Below are positions 23,147-30,593 of a stretch of DNA of 32,971 nucleotides, piece after piece. The notes under the pieces were generated by a model. It did not search any database. It was not told the origin of the DNA and worked only from the letters and a program-made list of their open reading frames with translations. Both the position numbers and the translations under genes were made by a program. The DNA is from an uncultured Treponema sp. (lineage in GTDB: Bacteria; Spirochaetota; Spirochaetia; Treponematales; Treponemataceae). How positions within the stretch are numbered: position 1 is the first letter of the stretch; each line of letters starts with the position of its first letter. The stretch spans positions 1-32,971 of the forward strand of contig CALFJF010000008.1 in NCBI GenBank assembly GCA_937877535.1, written 5' to 3'.

Positions 23147-23206
23147 AAAAACAATTCCATATATATTACACGAAAAATTCAAACCCGTATTGATTTTTTT
23201 TGCGAC
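23147..23206 (-). promoter_or_regulatory. Promoter-region motif shared with the pectate lyase gene
   Basis: On the minus strand, TTTGAATTTTTCGTGTAATA then TATATGG lies about 20-40 bases ahead of the ribosome-binding site. See 21319-21377 for the matching block. Confidence 0.55.
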
Positions 23207-23295
23207 AATGCAAAGATTTTTTATGTTAAAATAGACTCGTTCTAAAACGAGCAAAAAATCCAAAACAAGTCCAACAAAAATGTGGAGCGCGAAAC

Positions 23296-24765
23296 ATGGT
23301 GTCAAACATAACGAGCAGTTCGCAAGCAATTCTTTCGATTTCGATAATACTCCTCGCTGGTTTTTTGATGACACGAATCACAAAAAAATTTCGGCTTCCA
23401 AACGTCACGGCGTACATTGTGGCAGGAATTCTCATTGGACCATTTTGCTTAAATCTCATTCCCGCCCCGATTATAAAAAGCACCGATTTTCTTCCAGATA
23501 TCGCGCTTGCTTTTATTGCGTTTGGAACTGGCGAATTTTTCAGATTCGATTCGCTCAAAAAAAATGGAGCAAAAGTCGCCGTAATCACCATTTTTGAAGC
23601 ATTGCTCGCCTCGGTCTTGGTTTTTGTTTCGTGTTTCTTTTTTTTGAAACTCGACGTGGCTTTTTCAATCGTGCTTGCTTCCCTTGCCGCGGCAACCGCG
23701 CCCGCGTCCACAATGATGACGATTCGGCAAACGGGCGCAAAAGGCGATTTTGTGGAAACGCTTTTGCAAGTTGTGGCGTTAGATGACATCGTAGGACTTC
23801 TCGCGTATAGTGTGGCGATTTCCGTGGCGGTAGCGGCAAACACGGGCGAAGCGTTTTCGTTTTTGCGCGTTGTCATTCCCGTTTTGTCAAACATACTTGT
23901 CATCATTTTAGGACTTTTGTTTGGACTCGTTCTCAAATTTTCGCTCTCCCCTTCTCGCTCGTCGGACAACCGACTGATTATCACGGTCGCGCTTTTGTTT
24001 GCTTTTTGCGCACTTTGCACGGTTTTTGGCGTGTCGCCGCTTTTGGGGTGCATGAGCATGGGAACGGCTTACATAAATTTGACGAACGACGAAAAACTGT
24101 TTCGGCAAATCGGCTATTTTTCTCCCCCGATTCTTTTGATTTTCTTTGTTCGCTCTGGTCTTTCGTTCGATTTACGCGCGCTTTTTTCAGCGGACGGAGA
24201 AATCGGCTCGTTCCCGCTATTGCTCGTTGGAATTGTGTACTTTTTTGTCAGGATTATTGGAAAATACGCGGGCGCGTTTGCAGGCTGCGCGCTCACAAAA
24301 AAACAAGCGACAACGCGAAATTGGCTCGGACTTGCGCTCATTCCGCAAGCGGGCGTTGCAATCGGACTTTCCGCGCTGGGAGCAAGAACGCTCGGCGGAG
24401 AAACGGGAAACGCGCTCCAAACGATTATCCTTGCCTCAAGCGTTCTCTACGAACTTGTGGGACCTGGCTGCGCAAAATTGTCGCTTTTTCTTTCAAAATC
24501 GTACTCGAACAAACTCGAAGATTTGGTGAGCGTTGACGAAAACGGCTCGAACGGAGAAAAGAAAAGTGAACTGGAACTGTTAATCGAGCGAATTCAAAAA
24601 ATCCAAAAGGAACTTCCGAGCCACACGGTCAACGAAGAAGAAGCGGCGTACACGGAAGCGGCAGAAAGCCACGCCCGCGCCGTTTTTGAAGAGCGAATCG
24701 GGCAACTTACAAACATGAATTTAAGTTCGCCGCTCAAAAAATCAAGAAAAAAAAGGAGGCGATGA
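23296..24765 (+). CDS. CPA2-family cation:proton antiporter
   Basis: 489 aa. About 11-13 hydrophobic segments span residues 10-400 in the Kef/NhaA-like fold. Motifs are the N-terminal LLAGFLMTRITKKFRLPNVT, then AYIVAGILIGPF. The ion-site helix is VVALDDIVGLLAYSVAISVA, whose Asp-Asp pair is typical of electrogenic sodium/proton exchange. GLALIPQAGVAIGLS lies late in the domain. The C-terminal ~90 residues (from about 400) are hydrophilic and helical, rich in Glu/Lys, and carry no recognisable TrkA-N domain. It would exchange Na+ or K+ for H+ at the inner membrane. An MgtC-like gene starts 3 bp after its stop, with its own GGAGG site. The leader has a short hairpin (CTCGTT/AACGAG) at 23236-23251. 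Confidence 0.9.
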   Translation: MVSNITSSSQAILSISIILLAGFLMTRITKKFRLPNVTAYIVAGILIGPFCLNLIPAPIIKSTDFLPDIALAFIAFGTGEFFRFDSLKKNGAKVAVITIFEALLASVLVFVSCFFFLKLDVAFSIVLASLAAATAPASTMMTIRQTGAKGDFVETLLQVVALDDIVGLLAYSVAISVAVAANTGEAFSFLRVVIPVLSNILVIILGLLFGLVLKFSLSPSRSSDNRLIITVALLFAFCALCTVFGVSPLLGCMSMGTAYINLTNDEKLFRQIGYFSPPILLIFFVRSGLSFDLRALFSADGEIGSFPLLLVGIVYFFVRIIGKYAGAFAGCALTKKQATTRNWLGLALIPQAGVAIGLSALGARTLGGETGNALQTIILASSVLYELVGPGCAKLSLFLSKSYSNKLEDLVSVDENGSNGEKKSELELLIERIQKIQKELPSHTVNEEEAAYTEAAESHARAVFEERIGQLTNMNLSSPLKKSRKKRRR

Positions 24766-24768
24766 ATT

Positions 24769-25518
24769 ATGGACAAAAATTCATTTTTGTCTTTATTTTT
24801 TGGAATCGAAGACCCGATTGCCCACATTTTGGGCGACTGGTCAAAAGAGCCGACTCCGGCTGCGGCGGTGCTCCGAATCGCGTTGGCGTTTTTTCTTTCC
24901 GCGCTTATCGGCTGGGAACGGTCGAGCAAACGCCATTCGGCAGGATTTCGCACGTTTATCGCCATGACTCTTTCTGGAACGCTCGCCCCGCTTCTTGACA
25001 CGTACATCGGAAGGAAATTTGGTTCAACGTTCTTTTTGCTTTCTGCGGCGGCGGTCGTTTCTTCTGCGCGAATCGCCACGCGGACGCTTTTTTTCTCTTC
25101 AAGAAATCAAATTATGGGGCTTACGACCGCCGTTTCGCTTTGGGCGAGTTGCTTTCTTGGAATTGCGCTTGGAGCGGGATTTTACACGCTCGCGCTTGTA
25201 TCTTTTTTTGCTATTTTATTTTGCCTTTCAAAACTTCCTGCGCTCGAATTTTATCTAAAAAACCGCTCGAATCATTTTGAAATTCATCTTGAACTCAAGA
25301 ATAGTTTGAATTTGCAGAATTTTGTAACAACAATCAGGCGACTGGGACTAAAAATCGACGCGATTGAAATGAATAGCGCGTACGCAAACTCTGGATTGAG
25401 CGTTTATTCAATCGCGATTTCGATTTCAAGCGCGGAACTCAAAAAATACAAAACGCACCGCGAAATCATCGACGCGCTTTCGACGCTGGAATATGTGTAT
25501 TATATAGAAGAAATTTGA
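24769..25518 (+). CDS. MgtC/SapB-family membrane protein
   Basis: 249 aa. The N-terminal MgtC domain (~30-150) has about four membrane helices. The family signature is LSALIGWERSSKRHSAGFRT, then FIAMTLSGTLAPLL, and ATRTLFFSSRNQIMGLTTAV follows. The C-terminal ~85 residues (FEIHLELKNSLNLQNFVTTI, VYSIAISISSAELKKYKTHR) fold as an ACT-like domain, usual in longer MgtC proteins. MgtC proteins help survival at low magnesium and acid pH and dampen ATP synthase or phosphate uptake in some species. Coupling to an antiporter here points to ion or pH homeostasis. A hairpin element starts 3 bp after the stop. Confidence 0.87.
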   Translation: MDKNSFLSLFFGIEDPIAHILGDWSKEPTPAAAVLRIALAFFLSALIGWERSSKRHSAGFRTFIAMTLSGTLAPLLDTYIGRKFGSTFFLLSAAAVVSSARIATRTLFFSSRNQIMGLTTAVSLWASCFLGIALGAGFYTLALVSFFAILFCLSKLPALEFYLKNRSNHFEIHLELKNSLNLQNFVTTIRRLGLKIDAIEMNSAYANSGLSVYSIAISISSAELKKYKTHREIIDALSTLEYVYYIEEI

Positions 25519-25521
25519 AGA

Positions 25522-25611
25522 ACGGTGGTTGAGCCTGTCGAAACCACAGAATCAAGCATTTGGTAGTTTCGATAAACTCAATCACCGTGGTAGCAGACTT
25601 TTCGTAACACC
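25522..25611. repeat. GTGTTAC hairpin element, copy lacking its left end
   Basis: GGTGGTTGAGCCTGTCGAAA then CCAC is the canonical hairpin half. TGGTAGTTTCGATAAACTCA then ATCACC is the second half, and GCAGACTTTTCGTAACACC is the right terminal repeat. The left terminal repeat is absent; the element begins just after the MgtC stop codon. Confidence 0.75.
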
Positions 25612-25627
25612 ATTAAAAATTCTTCCA

Positions 25628-26539
25628 CTATTTTTTTAAGCGAGCAAAGAGTTTACGAATCAGTCCAATTTTTCCAAAGCACAGGAAAAAAATGAGGGCA
25701 GAAAGCAAAACGAGCGGCACGCCAAAAACGATGACGTACAAAATGGCAAAGAAAAGTCCCACAAAAAACGCTAGTACGTTGCCCACAAACGCGCGGATTT
25801 TTGAGCGTGCGTCAGGAAGAACAAAACCGTCTTCGGTGCGATTTACGGGAAGGCTCATCGAAAGGTCAACCGTTGAATATTCGATTTGCCCAGAAAGCCT
25901 ATTCATTTGTCCACGCATAACTTCAAGGTCTGACGTAACTTCGTTCAATTTTGATTCAATTTGAATCATGTCTTTTACGTCTTTTGCCACCTCAAGATAT
26001 GATTGAAGCCTAGAAAGCATGACTTCTTTTGTTTTTAATCGGGACGAAAGGTCGTAAAATTGCTCGGTAACATCTCGACTATACACGTTTTTAGAAATCA
26101 TGCGTCCGAATTTTCCTGTAGCCACCATCGCCTCGTCAAAATGGGAACGAGGAATTCGCGCAGAAATCGAAAGATAATTTCCAGACTCGCTTGAACTTGT
26201 GATGTAACCGCCAAATGATTTGACCCATTCTTCGGCTTTTTCCCGCGCTTCGCGGAGACTTTCAACTTCCAGATTGACACTTCCCGTGCGGATTAACTTT
26301 CGCTCAAAAGAAGTTCCCAAAGTTCCTTCTTCAATGTCCGCTTCCTCCTCCGCGCTTTCAAATTCGGCTGGCATTTCATCGTCTACCGCAAATTGCTTTG
26401 CCGAGCGCATCGAAAGGCTCGCGCCCGCCGCTTTTTGCTCATCAAAGGAAGCAGTTGCAAAACTAACGGATTCGCTTTTTTTGGAGCAGCCAAAAATCAA
26501 AAAGAGCAAAGATGTCAAAAAAAGAGCGATTTTTTTCAT
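25628..26539 (-). CDS. DUF4349 lipoprotein
   Basis: 303 aa from the ATG at 26539 (AGGA ahead of it); a longer frame to 26599 has no signal. The lipoprotein signal is MKKIALFLTSLLFLIFGCSK (Cys18). DUF4349 covers about 85-265: RKLIRTGSVNLEVESLREAR, EEWVKSFGGYITSSSESG, ISARIPRSHFDEAM, NVYSRDVTEQFYDLSSRLKT, then a coiled-coil stretch (LQSYLEVAKDVKDMIQIESK) and QIEYSTVDLSMS. A membrane helix near the C-terminus (~265-293, NVLAFFVGLFFAILYVIVFG) is followed by a Lys/Arg-rich end, so the protein is tethered at both ends. DUF4349 proteins are envelope proteins of unknown function. Confidence 0.88.
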   Translation of the reverse strand: MKKIALFLTSLLFLIFGCSKKSESVSFATASFDEQKAAGASLSMRSAKQFAVDDEMPAEFESAEEEADIEEGTLGTSFERKLIRTGSVNLEVESLREAREKAEEWVKSFGGYITSSSESGNYLSISARIPRSHFDEAMVATGKFGRMISKNVYSRDVTEQFYDLSSRLKTKEVMLSRLQSYLEVAKDVKDMIQIESKLNEVTSDLEVMRGQMNRLSGQIEYSTVDLSMSLPVNRTEDGFVLPDARSKIRAFVGNVLAFFVGLFFAILYVIVFGVPLVLLSALIFFLCFGKIGLIRKLFARLKK

Positions 26540-26679
26540 TTTTTTTCCTCGTTTTTTAATAAATCTGTTCGGAGTCAACAAACTAGCGAACAAATCCAAT
26601 TTTACATTTTGAAGAGCGTTTTGAGTAGTCGAAAAAACACAGACGGAGTTTTTATGTGTTCAAAATGACACGATTTTGG

Positions 26680-26694
26680 TAAAATAACGGCATG
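26680..26694 (+). promoter_or_regulatory. -10 box of dnaX, apparently leaderless
   Basis: TTTTGGTAAAAT (the hexamer ends at 26685) is exactly 6 nt before the ATG at 26692, the same spacing as murB. No ribosome-binding site precedes the ATG. Confidence 0.5.
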
Positions 26695-28506
26695 GCTTAC
26701 GAAGTTACGGCGACAAGAAGAAGACCACAGGCATTTGACGCGCTCGCGGGGCAAGAGTTCGTTGCGGAAACGCTCAAAAACACGATTAACTCAAAAAAAA
26801 TTGCGCACGCATATCTTTTTTCAGGACCGAGAGGATGCGGAAAGACGAGTACCGCGCGAATTCTTGCAAAAGCATTGAATTGTGTGCACGGTCCCACAGC
26901 AAATCCGTGCGGAGAATGTACGCAATGCCTTGAAATCACAAAGGGCTCAAGCCCCGACGTAATCGAAATCGACGGTGCGTCAAACACGTCCGTTGAAGAC
27001 GTGCGCCAAATCAAAGAAGAGGTGCTTTTTTCGCCGCAAAGCGCAAAGTACAAAATATACATCATCGACGAAGTTCACATGCTTTCAACGAGCGCGTTCA
27101 ATGCGCTTTTGAAGACAATCGAAGAGCCGCCAGAATACGTGATTTTTATTTTTGCAACGACTGAAATGCAAAAAGTGCCAGCAACAATAAAATCGCGTTG
27201 CCAGCAATTCAATTTTAGACTCGTTCCGATTGAAACGGTGGAAAAATTGCTCGCCGCCGCTGCAAACGAAATCGGAATCAAAGCAGACGAAGAGGCTCTT
27301 TTTTGGGTTGCGCGAGAATCCACGGGGAGCGTCCGCGATGCCTATACGCTTTTTGACCAAGTTGCCGCGTTTTCAGGAGACCACATCACCTACGACAAAA
27401 TCCGCGATAAACTCGGACTTGTGGGCGTTGACCGATTGAACACGATTTTTGAAGATTGCGCAGAAAACAGAACGAGCGACGCGCTTCAAAAACTCGACGA
27501 ATTTCTTTCAGCGGGCATTTCAATCGAACAATTTATCGTCAATGCCGCAGATTATCTTCGCTCGATTTTGTTGATTAAAAACGGAATCACAAAAGAATCC
27601 CTTTTGGGGCAAAGCGCGGAACGGTTTTCGCAAACCGTGCTTTCTGCTTGGAATGGCGTTCAACTTGAGCGAGGAATTTCGCTTTTGTTGCAACTGCACC
27701 GCGACATTCGCTATTCGCTCTCTCCTCGATACGAATTGGAACTCGCGCTTTCGCGCCTTTCGTGGCTTTCTGAATACGTTTCTCCCGCCGAAGTAAAACG
27801 CGCAATTGAGCAAACAAAAAATCTGCTGCTTTCTTCGCAGACGCACCTTCCGACTACGCGAGCGCAAAACGACGGCAAAGTTTCTTTGGAAACGATTATG
27901 AATCCTACGTCGTGGCAAAAATCTGAAAAAAAGGAAGAACAGCCGAATTATTCTGCCCCGCAAACAACAAAAAATCCGCCGCTTCCCGTTTTTGACGCGC
28001 TCAAAAATCTGCCTGAATACCAAAACGCAAAAACGATTTCTGAAAGCATTGAAAGCAAAAACACGGCTGCCGCGCCGTCGGTTGAAGAGGCGCAAAAAAT
28101 CGCGCTTTCAAAACTTTCCGTGTCAAATCCGATTTTGTGTGCGTCCCTTTCGCAAACAAAAAATTGGAAGCGGAACGAAAATTCGATTTTGATGGAAGTT
28201 GAATCAGAATTCCAAAAAATGGAACTTGAAAAAAATCGAAAAGCGATAAACGAAACGCTTTCGGACGTTTTTTTGCAGGCGGTTGACTTTTCGGTCGTTG
28301 TAAAAAAAAATGAAACTCCCGACGTGCTGAGCGACGCGCCTGCGGGCGTAAAATTGGTTTGCGATGCGTTCCGAGGAGAAATCGTTGGAATCGAAAAAAG
28401 CGAAGCAAAAACCGAGCAACCAAAAGAAATCAACGAAAACGTGCAAGACGCTCAAGACGAAGCCGACGACGTGGAAACGTTTGACGAGGAAACTGAAGAC
28501 GACTAA
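26692..28506 (+). CDS. dnaX: DNA polymerase III subunit gamma/tau
   Basis: 604 aa. This is the clamp-loader ATPase that opens the beta clamp at primed DNA and, as tau, links polymerase to helicase. Walker A is SGPRGCGKTSTARILAKALN (~44-63). Zinc ligands are Cys64, Cys73, Cys76 and Cys79. Walker B is IIDEVHMLS (~124-132), and sensor 1 is FATTEMQKVPATIKSRC (~154-170) with the SRC motif. Domain III ends near 370. The C-terminal 230 residues are Lys/Glu-rich and acidic at the end (DDVETFDEETEDD). A run of nine A at 28302-28310 could allow slippage: one extra A gives an immediate TGA (product of ~539 residues). It heads the dnaX-ybaB-recR cluster. Confidence 0.97.
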   Translation: MAYEVTATRRRPQAFDALAGQEFVAETLKNTINSKKIAHAYLFSGPRGCGKTSTARILAKALNCVHGPTANPCGECTQCLEITKGSSPDVIEIDGASNTSVEDVRQIKEEVLFSPQSAKYKIYIIDEVHMLSTSAFNALLKTIEEPPEYVIFIFATTEMQKVPATIKSRCQQFNFRLVPIETVEKLLAAAANEIGIKADEEALFWVARESTGSVRDAYTLFDQVAAFSGDHITYDKIRDKLGLVGVDRLNTIFEDCAENRTSDALQKLDEFLSAGISIEQFIVNAADYLRSILLIKNGITKESLLGQSAERFSQTVLSAWNGVQLERGISLLLQLHRDIRYSLSPRYELELALSRLSWLSEYVSPAEVKRAIEQTKNLLLSSQTHLPTTRAQNDGKVSLETIMNPTSWQKSEKKEEQPNYSAPQTTKNPPLPVFDALKNLPEYQNAKTISESIESKNTAAAPSVEEAQKIALSKLSVSNPILCASLSQTKNWKRNENSILMEVESEFQKMELEKNRKAINETLSDVFLQAVDFSVVVKKNETPDVLSDAPAGVKLVCDAFRGEIVGIEKSEAKTEQPKEINENVQDAQDEADDVETFDEETEDD

Positions 28507-28539
28507 TTTTTAGAAAAAAAAGAAAATTGGAGAAAAAAA

Positions 28540-28860
28540 ATGAATCCTTTTGACATTGTGAAAAACCTAAAAAACGTGGAATCGCAAGTAAAAGCGGTAA
28601 AAGACGAACTTTCAAAAGCAACGGCGACGGGCTCTTCGGGTGGTGGCATTGTGCAGGCGACCGTGAACGGTTCGTTTGAACTCGTTTCAATAAAAATCGA
28701 TCCCGTGGCAGTTGACCCGCGAGACGTAAAAATGCTTGAAGATTTAATCGTTGCAGCCCATCACGCCGCGTTTGAAAAAATCCAAGACATCATAAAAGAA
28801 AAAGCAGGTCCAATGCTCGGCGGACTTTCGGACATGAAAATTCCAGGATTTGGCGCATGA
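28540..28860 (+). CDS. ybaB: YbaB/EbfC nucleoid-associated protein
   Basis: 106 aa. This small dimeric DNA-binding protein is usually encoded between dnaX and recR and linked to nucleoid structure and DNA repair. The family pattern is visible: helical start (MNPFDIVKNLKNVESQVKAV), Gly-rich turn (ATGSSGGGIVQATVNGSFEL), strand VSIKIDPVAVDPRDVKMLED, helix LIVAAHHAAFEKIQDII, and MLGGLSDMKIPGF near the end. GGAG lies ahead of the ATG, 33 bp after the dnaX stop. Its TGA overlaps the recR ATG (ATGA), so the two are translationally coupled. Confidence 0.95.
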   Translation: MNPFDIVKNLKNVESQVKAVKDELSKATATGSSGGGIVQATVNGSFELVSIKIDPVAVDPRDVKMLEDLIVAAHHAAFEKIQDIIKEKAGPMLGGLSDMKIPGFGA

Positions 28861-29444
28861 ACGCGATTGACGAACTGACCGAATCGTTTTCGCGCCTTCC
28901 TGGAATCGGCTCAAAATCGGCAGGAAGGCTCGTAAACTTCATTTTGAGAGCAGACAGCGAGTTTGTGAGCCGATTTTCAAAGCAAATTGGAACGCTCCGC
29001 GAAAAAATCCGCGCGTGTTCAATTTGCGGTTCTTGGACAGAAAACGACCCTTGCCCCATTTGCTCCGACGAATCGCGCGACCGCTCCGTGATTTGCGTTG
29101 TGGAGCAACCGCAAGATTGCAAAACAATAAATTCCTCTGGCGAATTCCACGGACTTTTTCACGTTTTGGGCGGCGTAATCGCGCCGCTCGACGGAATTGG
29201 TCCTGAAAAATTGCGCATAAAGTCGCTTTTAGAAAGGCTCAAAAGCGGCGACGTTTCTGAAGTCATCATCGCTACAAATCCAACGGTTGAAGGCGACACA
29301 ACCGCGCTCTATCTTCAAAAAATAATCGGTGCGCTCGGAATTGAAGTTACGCGCCTTGCGAGCGGGCTTCCCGTTGGCGGCGACCTTGAATATGCCGACA
29401 GGCTCACGCTCGCGCGCAGTTTTAGAGGTCGAACAAAACTCTAA
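28857..29444 (+). CDS. recR: Recombination mediator protein RecR
   Basis: 195 aa, the normal RecR length. With RecO (and RecF) it loads RecA on gapped DNA. The helix-hairpin-helix is LPGIGSKSAGRLVNFIL (~14-30). The zinc finger uses Cys54, Cys57, Cys66 and Cys69 (CSICGSWTENDPCPIC). The Toprim domain follows (VICVVEQPQDCKTI, then FHVLGGVIAPLDGIGPE and EVIIATNPTVEGDTTALYL), with TRLASGLPVGGDLEYADRLT at the end. It is coupled to ybaB by ATGA overlap; the HAD gene follows 15 bp after the stop. Confidence 0.97.
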   Translation: MNAIDELTESFSRLPGIGSKSAGRLVNFILRADSEFVSRFSKQIGTLREKIRACSICGSWTENDPCPICSDESRDRSVICVVEQPQDCKTINSSGEFHGLFHVLGGVIAPLDGIGPEKLRIKSLLERLKSGDVSEVIIATNPTVEGDTTALYLQKIIGALGIEVTRLASGLPVGGDLEYADRLTLARSFRGRTKL

Positions 29445-29459
29445 AAAATGAGGTGCATT

Positions 29460-30131
29460 ATGATAAAAAATCTTCTTTTTGACCTTGATAACACGCTGTA
29501 TCCCGCCTCTTCCAAAATGGACAAAGGTATCACCAATCGAATGATTCAATTTTGCGCACAGTTTTTTGGCATTTCTATGGCAGAAGCGACACAAAGGCGA
29601 AAGGAGGCTCTCAAAAAATATGTGTCAACGCTCGAATGGCTCAAAGCGGGCGGTCTTACAAGCGAAGGAATTGAAGCGTATTTTTCAGCCGTTCACCCAA
29701 AAGACGAAATAAATGAACTTGAGGAAAATCCGAAATTAAGACCACTTCTTGAATCAATACATCAAAAAAAGGCGATTCTCACAAACTCGCCAAAAGAACA
29801 CGCGGAGCACGTTCTTGATTTTTTTGGAATCCGAGACCTTTTTTTGCCACAGATTTCGGACATTCGCGCAAATGGATTTCTTGGAAAACCGTTTGACATT
29901 GCGTACAAAAATGCCCTCAAAATCGTGGGAGGCACGGTTGAAGATACCATTTTTTTAGACGATTACCCGCCTTACGTGGAAGGTTTTGCAAAAATCGGCG
30001 GAAAAGCCGTTTTGGTGGGGCGCAACGAATGGGATTCAAGACGCGCGACGCTTTTTTCTGGAAAGATTTTTAGAATCGACTCGATTTTTGATTTTCCAGA
30101 TTTCCTTAGAAAAAATGTGCAAACCTGTTGA
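29460..30131 (+). CDS. HAD-superfamily hydrolase, pyrimidine 5'-nucleotidase-like
   Basis: 223 aa from the ATG at 29460, chosen because GAGGTG lies 4 nt upstream; an ATG at 29448 is also in frame. Motif I is LLFDLDNTLYPASS (Asp8 nucleophile, Asp10). The helical cap follows (~15-85, with ITNRMIQFCAQFFGISMAEA and KYVSTLEWLKAGG). Motif II is KAILTNSPKEHAE (Thr/Ser). Motifs III and IV are around FLGKPFDIAYKNAL and IFLDDYPPYVEGFAKIGGKA. The DLDNTLYP start and cap resemble the SDT1/pyrimidine 5'-nucleotidase branch, which dephosphorylates nucleotides or damage products. The substrate is not certain. It shares the dnaX-recR transcript. Its stop lies in the -35 box of the tRNA promoter. Confidence 0.85.
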   Translation: MIKNLLFDLDNTLYPASSKMDKGITNRMIQFCAQFFGISMAEATQRRKEALKKYVSTLEWLKAGGLTSEGIEAYFSAVHPKDEINELEENPKLRPLLESIHQKKAILTNSPKEHAEHVLDFFGIRDLFLPQISDIRANGFLGKPFDIAYKNALKIVGGTVEDTIFLDDYPPYVEGFAKIGGKAVLVGRNEWDSRRATLFSGKIFRIDSIFDFPDFLRKNVQTC

Positions 30132-30156
30132 CCAAACAAAAGCAATTTGTTATTAT
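30128..30156 (+). promoter_or_regulatory. Promoter of tRNA-Ala
   Basis: TTGACC (30128-30133) and TATTAT (30151-30156) are separated by exactly 17 bp. Transcription should start near 30163, about 10 bases ahead of the tRNA. The bases between, CAAACATACTTTCTG, match the end of the hairpin element. Confidence 0.78.
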
Positions 30157-30158
30157 CA

Positions 30159-30173
30159 CAAACATACTTTCTG
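30159..30173. repeat. Terminal-repeat fragment of the GTGTTAC hairpin element
   Basis: CAAACATACTTTCTG is identical to the right terminal repeat of the 18.8-kb copy at 18815-18829. It fills the gap between the -10 box and the first base of the tRNA. A chance 15-base match is unlikely but cannot be excluded. Confidence 0.4.
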
Positions 30174-30245
30174 GGGGCGTAGCTCATCTGGTAGAGCATT
30201 TGGTTCGCAATCAAAGGGTGGTCGGTTCGAGTCCGATCGTCTCCA
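30173..30245 (+). tRNA. tRNA-Ala (anticodon CGC)
   Basis: 73 nt. The acceptor stem GGGGGCG/CGTCTCC has the G3:U70 wobble that identifies alanine tRNAs. The D arm is GCTC...GAGC. The anticodon arm TTTGG-TTCGCAA-TCAAA has anticodon CGC, reading GCG. The variable loop has 5 nt. The T arm is GTCGG-TTCGAGT-CCGAT. The discriminator is A, and CCA is not encoded. GCG is a heavily used alanine codon in neighbouring genes. Confidence 0.96.
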
Positions 30246-30246
30246 C

Positions 30247-30276
30247 AAAACCGAGGCAAAAACCTCGGTTTTTTTT
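30247..30276 (+). terminator. Terminator of tRNA-Ala
   Basis: AAAACCGAGG and CCTCGGTTTT form a 10-bp stem around CAAAAA, followed by TTTT. It starts one base after the tRNA. Confidence 0.93.
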
Positions 30277-30290
30277 GTCTTTTTTGCTTT

Positions 30291-30593
30291 TTATGAAAGT
30301 TTTTCTTTCAAAGAGTCGATTTTTTTGAGAATTTCATCTTTGTTTTTACCGTCAAAATGCTCGCAGAGTTTTTTGAGCAAAAGAAGTTCGTCCGTGAGGG
30401 CGGAAAGCGCGGAAACGGGAAGTTTTTTTGGGTCGTACTCAATGAGAACGCTTCCCGTAAGGGCATTCCGCTCGATTTTTTTCACAGATTCGTGCCATTC
30501 CACCGCTTTTTGAAGCGCGAGTGAAATCTCGTCATCTTTTAGAACGGCGGAACGAAGTCGAATGCGTCCCGAAAAAAAACTCGAAATGGTCAT
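30291..30593 (-). CDS. HMA2-like small protein of the metal ATPase operon
   Basis: 100 aa. The pattern SFFSGRIRLRSAVLKDDEIS, then HESVKKIERNALTGSVLIEY, resembles an HMA-like ferredoxin fold lacking the CxxC metal ligands. It matches the pre-domain of the neighbouring ATPase (HSLPGRVRVRFARHF, then NAISSSVLIEYEG), so the two probably share ancestry. The last third is a Lys/Glu-rich helix (FDGKNKDEILKKIDSLKEKL). The start overlaps the ATPase stop (ATGA), so the pair is translated together. A regulatory or chaperone role for the pump is inferred from context only. Confidence 0.72.
   Translation of the reverse strand: MTISSFFSGRIRLRSAVLKDDEISLALQKAVEWHESVKKIERNALTGSVLIEYDPKKLPVSALSALTDELLLLKKLCEHFDGKNKDEILKKIDSLKEKLS

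Noticed and set aside
23126..23374. N-terminal extension of the sugar-binding protein
   Set aside because: A perfect lipoprotein signal and AAGGAGG site mark the ATG at 23125; the extension covers the promoter block.
23226..24059. 277-aa minus-strand open frame
   Set aside because: It is antisense to the cation antiporter gene; Ser/Ala/Lys-rich with no motif.
25519..25611. Rho-independent terminator after the MgtC-like gene
   Set aside because: The hairpins belong to the dispersed element and no T-run follows the stem, though they may still affect the transcript end.
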